Below are positions 1 through 5,234 of a DNA stretch of 30,718 nucleotides, one piece after another. Position 1 is the first letter of the stretch. Every line of letters begins with the position of its first letter. Made by a program: the position numbers and the translations under genes. Below the pieces are notes generated by a model. The model was not told the origin of the DNA and made no database searches. It worked only from the letters and a program-made list of their open reading frames with translations. Source of the DNA: a virus; the IMG/VR virus record IMGVR_UViG_3300045911_000331, positions 1-30,718 of that record; one strand, given 5' to 3'.

Positions 1-1
1 A

Positions 2-157
2 GAATTCATTCCTCAGCGTGCCTGCCAGTGCAGCCGCTGCGGGAACCGCATTTACGGCCATAGCATCGTCGCCAAGGCCAATGGCCGCGTGATCTGCTCC
101 TTCTGTTCTGACTCAGCCGTCTGGAACGCGGCTCGGCAGCGATGGGAGTGGAAATGA
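2..157 (+). CDS. Partial zinc-ribbon protein (C-terminal 51 residues)
   Basis: The frame is open from the window edge to a TGA at 155-157, so the start lies outside. The visible part holds two Cys-x-x-Cys pairs (CQCSRC near residues 8-13 and CSFC near 32-35) separated by about 18 residues, the spacing of a small zinc ribbon. It ends in a basic, Trp-rich tail (ARQRWEWK). The stop overlaps the next start as ATGA, so the two genes are probably co-transcribed as part of an early rightward operon. I do not recognise a specific family. Zinc binding is inferred from the cysteines, and a nucleic-acid role would be a guess. Confidence 0.6.
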   Translation, partial: EFIPQRACQCSRCGNRIYGHSIVAKANGRVICSFCSDSAVWNAARQRWEWK

Positions 158-183
158 GCAAAACCGTGGAAATGAGCAAAACC
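148..183 (+). repeat. 18-bp perfect tandem duplication at a gene start
   Basis: The unit GTGGAAATGAGCAAAACC occurs twice back to back (148-165 and 166-183). Each copy contains an in-frame ATG, so the following gene has two equivalent start codons, at 154 and 172. Confidence 0.9.
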
Positions 184-489
184 ACCTCGGAGCTAGACGA
201 GGACCTGGTGAAGTATGTCCGCACCAATCGCGAACCATTGGCGATCAGCGAGGCTGCCGAGGATCTGGCTTGCCTGGGCCGATTCGGGGCCGCATGGCCT
301 CGCAAGAGCAAGACCTACTGGGCAGGCGAGCTCCGCCGCCTGGTTCGTGAGGGGAAGCTGGCGATGCATGACGGAGGCCGCGTGTATCCGCCCGAGCCAG
401 CAGAGGCACCGCGACTACCTGCACTAGCCCCCGAGGCTCTTGGGCTGGCCTACGCATGCGACGAGGATCAGAGCGAGGATGTTTTGTGA
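154..489 (+). CDS. Small winged-helix-like early protein
   Basis: This is a 111-residue soluble protein. I chose the ATG at 154 because it overlaps the previous stop as ATGA and has GGGAG (144-148) at good distance; ATGs at 142 and 172 are also in frame. The middle (about residues 25-75) alternates helix-like stretches ISEAAEDLA and ELRRLVREGKL with a short hairpin-like end GGRVY, which resembles a winged helix-turn-helix. The C-terminal 35 residues are Pro/Ala/Glu-rich and probably disordered. It ends with TGA overlapping the next ATG. A role in early phage regulation or replication is inference from the fold impression and position only. Confidence 0.6.
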   Translation: MSKTVEMSKTTSELDEDLVKYVRTNREPLAISEAAEDLACLGRFGAAWPRKSKTYWAGELRRLVREGKLAMHDGGRVYPPEPAEAPRLPALAPEALGLAYACDEDQSEDVL

Positions 490-665
490 TGAAAGCCAAT
501 CCCTACAGATCCGAGAGTCAAGACGTGGATGATTACGACGCATGGTGGGACGGATACGCACGAGGATTGCGCGACGGCGTTTGGTCTCGTTACCTGACGG
601 CGGGGCTCTGGGTGCTCAATATTCTGCTGCTGGTGTATCTCATCGTGACGAGGTTACCGGCATGA
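489..665 (+). CDS. Small single-pass membrane protein
   Basis: This 58-residue protein starts at the ATG overlapping the preceding TGA (TGATG, 487-491). The first half is acidic and aromatic (DDYDAWWDGYARGLRDG). The second half is one hydrophobic segment, about residues 36-55 (AGLWVLNILLLVYLIVT), followed by a short tail. The topology fits an inner-membrane protein with the acidic part on one face. The overlap with its neighbour indicates translational coupling in the early operon. No family is recognised and the function is unknown. Confidence 0.6.
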   Translation: MKANPYRSESQDVDDYDAWWDGYARGLRDGVWSRYLTAGLWVLNILLLVYLIVTRLPA

Positions 666-670
666 AAAAA

Positions 671-692
671 AAACGGCCCGACCAAGGTCGGG
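671..692. terminator. Hairpin after early operon (possible terminator)
   Basis: CCCGAC (677-682) pairs with GTCGGG (687-692) around a CAAG loop, directly after an A-run at 665-673. On the minus strand this is a hairpin followed by a T-run, the classic factor-independent form. On the plus strand the following T-rich stretch is weaker (TTTTAT near 708). It sits 12 bp after the stop of the small membrane protein, so it could end the early transcript. Confidence 0.4.
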
Positions 693-917
693 ATTCAATC
701 CCAATCCTTTTATCGCTACGGAGGACTGCTGCGAGATAACTGATTCCATCCCCATACCAACGGAGTAGGGGCACAACACGCTGCGCGAAAAGAAAGCGGT
801 CAGACGTGAACGCTATCGGCTTGCCAGTGTGTTGTGAAGGTTGTGGCCAGGGAGGGCCTTTTGAATTGCGAACCTTTATCACGCGAGTCGCTCGAGGTAC
901 GCCCCGCGAGACGGCAA

Positions 918-946
918 GTGTTCGGGTCTTCATGAGACCCGAACAC
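918..946. promoter_or_regulatory. 12-bp perfect inverted repeat upstream of the replication gene
   Basis: GTGTTCGGGTCT (918-929) and AGACCCGAACAC (935-946) are perfect reverse complements around the loop TCATG. No T-run follows on either strand, so a simple terminator is unlikely. It lies 50 bp upstream of the replication initiator ATG, a natural place for an operator or an RNA attenuator. The function is inference. Confidence 0.55.
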
Positions 947-996
947 CCTAGAAAAACATTGGGTATTTCGACACAAAAAACGCTTAAATCGGCAAC

Positions 997-1974
997 ATGG
1001 AAGCAACCAAAACCATCCAGCAGGAGCTTGACTTCACGAACATCGGGTACCGCAAATGGGCCGTCGAGCACTCGGCAGCCCTGCGAAGCCTCGCGGTCGT
1101 CGAGGGAGTCGGCAATCGAGCCAAGACGATTCGGCTGAACGTCTGCGAGGTGCAATGCTTGCTGTATCGGTTGGCTCGCTACGATGACTGCTACGAGTCG
1201 GTCGATGCGATGGCTGCCGCGTGCGGTCTGTCGAGTCGCAAGGTGGAACGCATCCTACGCGGACTGCAAGAAAACGGCCTCATGGAGATCGACAAGGTAT
1301 CACGTGGGCCAGGGTTCCCCTCGAATCGCTACATCGTGTTTTGGAGCGAATTGGTGACCGTCAAGCCCAAGACCATTGCGACGGTAAAGGCCACTCGCGC
1401 ATGTCCGCCACAACAGAGCCCAGCGGCTGCCGCATGTCCGCCACAACAGAGCCCAGCGGCTGCCGCATGTCCGCCACAACAGAGCCCAGCGGCTGCCGCA
1501 TGTCCGCCACCATGTCCGCCACCATGTCCGCCACCATGTCCGCCACCATGTCCGCCACTATGTCCGCCACTATGTCCGCCACCGGTGGCGGACAATAAAA
1601 AGAATAAAGAGAAAGAAACAACAACAACAACTTGGAAGTGTGTTGTTTCCTTTTTGAACCAAGTGGGAGTTAGCCAAGCATCGCGAGCTTGTGAGCGAGC
1701 TTCCCAACGAGGATTGAAAGCCGGGGATGTACTGTCCCATTTGCAGAAGCTTGCCAACGCTGGTTGTACCCACCCGGGCATCTTTTACAATCAGGCGATC
1801 TATCCGACCCAGGCCAAAGCGGATGTACCGAAGCCGAGGCCAAAGCGCACTAATCCAGAGGTGCTCTGGAAGCGGGCGTTTGATTGTTTGAGGAACCGCT
1901 TAGGTCGCATTCCGACCGAGGCCGAGGTTCAAGCCCTATTGCGTGGTACGCAGCTTCAGGCGTCACACGTCTGA
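997..1974 (+). CDS. Replication initiator, winged-helix (lambda O-like organisation)
   Basis: The protein has 325 residues. Residues 1-130 are helical with a winged helix-turn-helix: YESVDAMAAACGLSSRKVERIL then LQENGLMEI and a wing ending SNRYIVFW, as in phage and plasmid replication initiators. Residues about 135-198 are low-complexity CPPQQSPAAAA and CPPP repeats, encoded by the iteron array described separately. Then comes a Lys/Thr-rich linker and a C-terminal helical domain (about 215-325) of unknown contacts. In lambda O, the N-terminal domain binds iterons lying within the O gene and the C-terminal domain recruits the helicase loader; the same layout is seen here. No helicase or loader is in the window, so the host helicase is probably recruited, which is inference. 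The ATG at 997 begins the conserved domain. The stop falls inside the first 132-bp repeat. Confidence 0.75.
   Translation: MEATKTIQQELDFTNIGYRKWAVEHSAALRSLAVVEGVGNRAKTIRLNVCEVQCLLYRLARYDDCYESVDAMAAACGLSSRKVERILRGLQENGLMEIDKVSRGPGFPSNRYIVFWSELVTVKPKTIATVKATRACPPQQSPAAAACPPQQSPAAAACPPQQSPAAAACPPPCPPPCPPPCPPPCPPLCPPLCPPPVADNKKNKEKETTTTTWKCVVSFLNQVGVSQASRACERASQRGLKAGDVLSHLQKLANAGCTHPGIFYNQAIYPTQAKADVPKPRPKRTNPEVLWKRAFDCLRNRLGRIPTEAEVQALLRGTQLQASHV
1401..1583 (+). repeat. Ten iterons inside the replication gene
   Basis: The core ATGTCCGCCAC starts at 1401, 1434, 1467, 1500, 1512, 1524, 1536, 1548, 1560 and 1572. The first three copies are 33-bp units (33 = 3 helical turns). The last seven are 12-bp units with only the final base varying (ATGTCCGCCACC or ...ACT). 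All are in phase with the codons. The array is the central part of a likely replication origin. Confidence 0.9.
1573..1594. promoter_or_regulatory. 22-bp perfect palindrome closing the iteron array
   Basis: The half-site TGTCCGCCACC (1573-1583) is followed directly by its exact reverse complement (1584-1594), so the last iteron meets an inverted iteron head-on. A palindrome at the border between iterons and an AT-rich stretch is typical of origins, where it can be bound by initiator dimers. The sequence is certain; the role is inference. Confidence 0.85.
1595..1645. other. AT-rich stretch, candidate DNA-unwinding element
   Basis: Directly after the palindrome the sequence becomes A-rich on the plus strand (ATAAAAAGAATAAAGAGAAA, then ACAACAACAA), in strong contrast with the GC-rich iterons. 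In lambda ori an AT-rich segment follows the iterons and is where the duplex melts. It encodes a Lys/Thr linker in the initiator protein. Confidence 0.6.
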
Positions 1975-2367
1975 CACGAGGTAGTAACATTGGGATAACG
2001 CGTCCCGGCCTATGACCGCATGGGCCGGAAACATGACCGATTCCAAGGTTCGCGGTTACGGCTAACGTCACGAGTAGGGAACCGGACGCTAACGCGTTCC
2101 GGCTGACACGGGGTAGTAACATTGGGACAACGCGTCCCGGCCTATGACCGCATGGGCCGGAAACATGACCGATTCCAAGGTTCGCGGTTACCGCTAACGT
2201 CAAGAGTAGGGAACCGGACGCTAACGCGTTCCGGCTGACACGGGGTAGTAACATTGGGATAACGCGTCCCGGCCTATGACCGCATGGGCCGGAAACATGG
2301 CCGATTCCAAGGTTCGCGGTTACCGCTAACGTCAAGAGTAGGCAACCGGACGCTAACGCGTTCCGGC
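1972..2367. repeat. Three 132-bp direct repeats
   Basis: Near-identical units span 1972-2103, 2104-2235 and 2236-2367. Each contains a 10-bp stem hairpin (CCGGCCTATG / CATGGGCCGG around ACCG, at 2005-2028, 2137-2160 and 2269-2292) and ends with one type-A hairpin (arms CCGGACGC and GCGtTCCGG around TAAC, at 2082, 2214 and 2346). The copies differ by only a few bases. The 3' end of the replication gene lies in the first unit. The unit length equals four times the 33-bp step seen in the other arrays. Confidence 0.9.
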
Positions 2368-2490
2368 TGATGAGCCGTAGTGCGCTAGCACACGGTTGTT
2401 GTGGTAACCGGACGCTAGCGCGTTCCGGCTGATGAGCCGCAGTGCGCTAGCACGCGGTTGTTGTGGTAACCGGACGCTAACGCGCTGAGG
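2346..2490. repeat. Type-A/type-B hairpin array
   Basis: Type A hairpins start at 2346, 2408 and 2470 (the last is truncated on its right arm) and type B hairpins (arms CCGCaGTGC and GCACGCGG around GCTA) at 2375 and 2437. A to B is 29 bp and B to A is 33 bp throughout. The rest up to 2574 holds only the upstream region of the next small gene. Confidence 0.9.
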
Positions 2491-2574
2491 GCGTCGATAA
2501 GAAAATCTACCATCCCATGTGACGCGGACGCCGCTCCGTTGCCTGGGTTTGTTAAGCGGCAATAGGAATTAAGC

Positions 2575-2784
2575 ATGTCAGAGCAACGCGAGCGAAAGAT
2601 TAACGCGCTGAAATTGGCTATTCATGCGTGCATCAAAAGGCTGCGAGATATACGCGAGGATGATATTTTGACGGAAGAACAGAAGAAGCGACAGATTGAT
2701 GCCCACGAATCGTATCTACGCACACTGTTTGCTATGCGCGAGGAAGCCTTGTTTGGTAACCGGACGCTAACGCGTTCCGGCTGA
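2575..2784 (+). CDS. Small helical charged protein ending in a repeat
   Basis: This is a 69-residue, highly charged and mainly helical protein (KINALKLAIHACIKRLRDI, then LTEEQKKRQIDAHESYLRTL). AGGA lies about 8 bases upstream of the ATG. The last ten residues (GNRTLTRSG plus stop) are encoded by a type-A hairpin repeat that starts at 2760, so the repeat supplies the TGA stop; the native C-terminus may have been replaced. It sits alone between repeat arrays and has no recognised family. Confidence 0.5.
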   Translation: MSEQRERKINALKLAIHACIKRLRDIREDDILTEEQKKRQIDAHESYLRTLFAMREEALFGNRTLTRSG

Positions 2785-2871
2785 TGAGACGTAGTGCGCT
2801 AGCACCCGGTTGTTGTGGTAACCGGACGCTAGCGCGTTCCGGCTGATGAGCCGTAGTGCGCTAGCACACGG
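2760..2871. repeat. Type-A/type-B hairpin array
   Basis: Type A hairpins start at 2760 and 2822, type B at 2789 and 2851, in strict 29/33/29-bp steps. The first B copy has lost perfect arms (ACGT... / ...CCGG). The array overlaps the 3' end of the small gene before it. Confidence 0.9.
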
Positions 2872-2950
2872 TTTTTAACTACCTAGCTGGCGTGAAAGTC
2901 AGAATCCGAGAGCGTGTTATTCATAAGGCATTCTCCCATGCTTGCAACAC

Positions 2951-3009
2951 AAAAAAAGGGGCTGTTGTCCGTGTACGTCACGCCCGAAATCGCACACAGC
3001 CAACAGCCC
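2951..3009 (-). terminator. Second leftward terminator-like hairpin
   Basis: GGGCTGTTG (2959-2967) pairs with CAACAGCCC (3001-3009), with a further GTGT/ACAC pairing inside, and on the minus strand the stem is followed by a run of seven T (2951-2957). The loop is long, so it may be a backup terminator for leftward transcription. Confidence 0.45.
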
Positions 3010-3157
3010 ACAGCTACCATTAGATCACGAATAGATTCGTTGACAAGGCAGCCAAAAGAAGACGCAGTTACGCGAAGCCACTAAATTATGGGACAAGCTG
3101 AATGAGTTCTTAGGGGAGAAACCATGACGAGAATTGTTGCAGCGATGCCTACCGAAC

Positions 3158-3187
3158 AAAAAAAGGCCGCTCAGGATTGAACGGCCT
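3158..3187 (-). terminator. Factor-independent terminator of the toxin-antitoxin operon
   Basis: On the minus strand AGGCCG (from 3187 down) pairs with CGGCCT (ending at 3164) around a 12-base loop, followed by an uninterrupted T-run (3164-3158). It lies 30 bp beyond the stop of the antitoxin gene. Confidence 0.75.
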
Positions 3188-3217
3188 ACATATCGACTAC
3201 GATTCACATTTAGAATG

Positions 3218-3589
3218 TCAGCTGCGTTGTTTGGTGCGAACCATCATATTGGAAAACTTGCTCTTCCAGTGATCGGGATTTGCAATCATATCACCTAGCA
3301 AAACAGCAGCCGGTCCGGGAACTTCGCTTTTACCTTGCTCCCATTTCTCCAAGGTTCTTTTAGACACTCCGATGAGCTTAGCAAAAACTGCCTGGCTCAC
3401 GTGAAAGTCGTGTCGTATATTTTTAACTTCCTCAGGTTTAACCTTTCTTGGTTCCAAGGAAAGTTTAACTCTTCGTATGGTTATCTTTGGGCTTAAATCC
3501 TCAATTCGATCAACAGAATCAAGTCGCTCTGCAGCAGCCTTAACCCTACCAATCAGTTTGTTTTCAAAATCCGTGAACTCTTTATTCAT
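3218..3589 (-). CDS. HigA-like antitoxin, XRE helix-turn-helix
   Basis: The protein has 123 residues. Residues about 60-105 form a clear XRE/lambda-repressor helix-turn-helix (HDFHVSQAVFAKLIGVSKRTLEKWEQGKS), with the recognition helix in SKRTLEKWEQG. The N-terminal half is helical and charged and probably wraps the toxin. Its start overlaps the toxin stop by 8 bp, so the two are translationally coupled. The order toxin then antitoxin is that of HigBA families. The likely role is neutralising the toxin and repressing the shared promoter at 4062-4082. The base composition is more AT-rich than the surrounding virion genes, suggesting separate acquisition. Confidence 0.8.
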   Translation of the reverse strand: MNKEFTDFENKLIGRVKAAAERLDSVDRIEDLSPKITIRRVKLSLEPRKVKPEEVKNIRHDFHVSQAVFAKLIGVSKRTLEKWEQGKSEVPGPAAVLLGDMIANPDHWKSKFSNMMVRTKQRS

Positions 3590-4025
3590 CAGGCCTTCTC
3601 CACGCTTTGTACTGTGCCAGCAGTTTTTCTCTTACCGAGGAGCAGTGCGTTGTTAACTGCTTCTTGGCATCCTCCGATAAATCGTTCGAATCTGTCTTCG
3701 AATAGGCCATTACGACGAGCACGATGAAGATTTCCGGAACGTATAGGTACAAAACCCTAGCTCCGCCTCGCTTTCCTCGACCTCGCGTTCGCCACCTGAT
3801 CTTTCGAAGCCCGCCCGTCCCCGGGATGACATCTCCCGACTCAGGGTTCGCAGTTAGTGCAAACTCGAACATTGGTAAATCTTTGTCTTCGTTCAGTCCA
3901 AGTTCCGTCCAATCGTCTATAAACCCGTCTTCGTAGATAAAATCAAGCATATCTTGAGGTTGAACCAAATGCTCAGGATAGATGATTTTGGCTTCGCTAA
4001 CGGGAATCGAGCGTCTTTTGCTCAT
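3582..4025 (-). CDS. HigB/RelE-superfamily toxin
   Basis: This 147-residue protein has the features of RelE/HigB-2-type ribosome-dependent mRNA interferases: MFEFALTANPESGDVIPGTGG, then LRKIRWRTRGRGKRGGARVLYLY, then a hydrophobic strand IFIVLVVMAYSKTD and a final helix rich in Lys/Arg. The basic GKRGGARV segment is the usual RNA-binding surface. Its N-terminal 40 residues are longer than in the smallest family members. AGGAG lies just upstream of the ATG. It is first in a two-gene leftward operon with the antitoxin and behaves as a moron: separate promoter, separate terminator, placed beyond the end of the virion operon. Confidence 0.8.
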   Translation of the reverse strand: MSKRRSIPVSEAKIIYPEHLVQPQDMLDFIYEDGFIDDWTELGLNEDKDLPMFEFALTANPESGDVIPGTGGLRKIRWRTRGRGKRGGARVLYLYVPEIFIVLVVMAYSKTDSNDLSEDAKKQLTTHCSSVREKLLAQYKAWRRPDE

Positions 4026-4061
4026 TTAGGTCTCCTTATTTTCGTCCGGAACTCTAGATAA

Positions 4062-4082
4062 ACTATACTCTATAAGGGTATA
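4062..4082 (-). promoter_or_regulatory. Toxin-antitoxin promoter with inverted-repeat operator
   Basis: TATAC (4064-4068) and GTATA (4078-4082) form an inverted repeat with 9 bp between. On the minus strand a TATAGT box overlaps its left arm, 36 bp or so before the toxin start. An autoregulatory operator covering the -10 box is usual for such pairs. The -35 box is not clear. The rest of 4026-4172 holds nothing else I can name. Confidence 0.45.
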
Positions 4083-4172
4083 AAGTCCAGGTTGGTTGGC
4101 AAATTTTTCGGCATTCGATAACGCTAGCGAAGAGACGCTTGATAACGAGAAAAGGGCTATCGTCAGTTTGAG

Positions 4173-5225
4173 TCACGCCCGAGATCTCACGTTTACCGAC
4201 AGCCTTTTTATCTCTTCGAGCTTTCGCTCTAGCGGGATGCCGCTAAAGTGCTCGACCCAGGCAGTCGATCGATGCTTGGCGAACGACGGGTACCAGTGCT
4301 GCCAATTCCAACGTGGATCCAAAAGGTGGATCTTCAGACCGCTCGATTCGGCTTGATATTGTATCCACCATTGCTCAGCGCAGTGACTCGATCCTAAAGG
4401 ATGAAGCGGCGGCTGCCAAATGTCATGACCAGGCCCGCGAGTCAGCACGAAACCACTGTTAAGCATAACCTCAGCGTGACGCGGCTCGATCCCTTGCAGC
4501 TTCATGCAATGGACGTAGTCTCCCTGGACCCAGTCCCCTGATAGGGGTGGCATGTGGGCAAAGGGCATGTCGTCGGTCATCGCAATCGAAACCTCCGGCG
4601 GCAAATCAAAGATCGAGGGACAATCGGGACGGATCAAAAGATCCGCGTCGACGAAAAGCACCTCGTGATAGTGCTTGGCATAGTCCCAGATGCGAAACTT
4701 GTCACGCTTCCAATCCAGATGCAACTGATTCGTGATCAACAGAAAATCGGCACCACAGCGGTTGGCGTACTGGCGAGCAGGTCCTGCCGTGTAGCGAGCT
4801 AAAGCGCGAAACGGACCAGCAGCCAACATGATGACCAGCTTATTGCCGGGGTAGATGGATTGGAAATAACGATCCGGATGCCACATCGCCAACGCCTCCG
4901 AGTGACCGACCTCGGGATAGTAGCGAAAAGGATTCGATTCCTGATGCAACTTGCGATTGACCACGTTGTGCAGCTGGATTCCCCAGGCAAAGAAACGCTC
5001 TCCGCTGGAAACATCAGGATTATCATCGAGGACAAGTGGCTCGCACTGGCAGGTAGGCTTTTCGTTCCACCATCGCCAAAAAAAATCTTCGGCATGGCTT
5101 GGCTCAAAGTCATCCATGGGGTAACTGTGCAAAGCGTTCCAATAGCTCAACTTGGACGGAGCTTTTTGGGTAGTCGTTTCGACCACCGATGTATCCCAAA
5201 CCAATCCAATACCAGTACCAAACAT
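4173..5225 (-). CDS. GT8-like glycosyltransferase with N-terminal Erv/ALR-like segment
   Basis: This 350-residue protein is the last gene of the leftward virion run. Residues about 125-330 look like a GT-A glycosyltransferase: FVDADLLIRP carries a DxD metal/sugar-nucleotide motif (Asp193, Asp195), MLNSGFVLTR is the usual NSG strand (Asn256), and HFSG (about 327-330) matches the C-terminal metal-binding His motif of GT8 enzymes. Residues about 40-95 are different: CQCEP, then FFAWGIQLHNVVNRKL, which matches the W...HN.VN..L signature of Erv/ALR sulfhydryl oxidases, although a canonical CxxC is not obvious. Phage glycosyltransferases commonly modify virion proteins, host surface sugars or DNA; the position after tail genes favours tail or surface modification (inference). 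It starts 9 bp after the stop of the preceding gene. Confidence 0.7.
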   Translation of the reverse strand: MFGTGIGLVWDTSVVETTTQKAPSKLSYWNALHSYPMDDFEPSHAEDFFWRWWNEKPTCQCEPLVLDDNPDVSSGERFFAWGIQLHNVVNRKLHQESNPFRYYPEVGHSEALAMWHPDRYFQSIYPGNKLVIMLAAGPFRALARYTAGPARQYANRCGADFLLITNQLHLDWKRDKFRIWDYAKHYHEVLFVDADLLIRPDCPSIFDLPPEVSIAMTDDMPFAHMPPLSGDWVQGDYVHCMKLQGIEPRHAEVMLNSGFVLTRGPGHDIWQPPLHPLGSSHCAEQWWIQYQAESSGLKIHLLDPRWNWQHWYPSFAKHRSTAWVEHFSGIPLERKLEEIKRLSVNVRSRA

Positions 5226-5234
5226 AGAGGCTTT

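Larger units (their letters stand above)
666..996. other. 331-bp non-coding stretch before the replication gene
   Basis: I see no convincing gene here. The stretch holds a short hairpin next to an A-run (671-692) and a longer perfect hairpin (918-946). The short open frames that cross it have no ribosome site and run through the hairpins. It probably contains the promoter for the replication gene, but I cannot point to clear -35/-10 boxes. Confidence 0.5.
2872..3217. other. Non-coding stretch with two leftward terminator-like hairpins
   Basis: I see no well-supported gene. A 48-codon rightward frame at 2938-3084 has only a weak AAGG upstream and overlaps a hairpin. A 60-codon leftward frame at 3025-3207 runs through the terminator. 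Both are probably chance. The stretch mainly separates the repeat arrays from the toxin-antitoxin genes. Confidence 0.45.

Noticed and set aside
1221-1781. ORFs in other frames across the iterons (MSATTEPSGCR repeats on plus, GGHAAAA and VADM repeats on minus)
   Set aside because: They are open only because the repeat unit lengths are multiples of three; they have no ribosome site and the winged-helix frame is clearly the gene.
1850-2562. Minus-strand ORFs with ISRNALASG-type peptides
   Set aside because: They translate the hairpin repeats and have no independent coding evidence; similar fragments appear at 12092-12367 and 15953-16315.
2938-3084. Rightward 48-codon ORF after the hairpin arrays
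   Set aside because: It has a weak ribosome site and overlaps a leftward terminator-like stem; no recognisable protein features.
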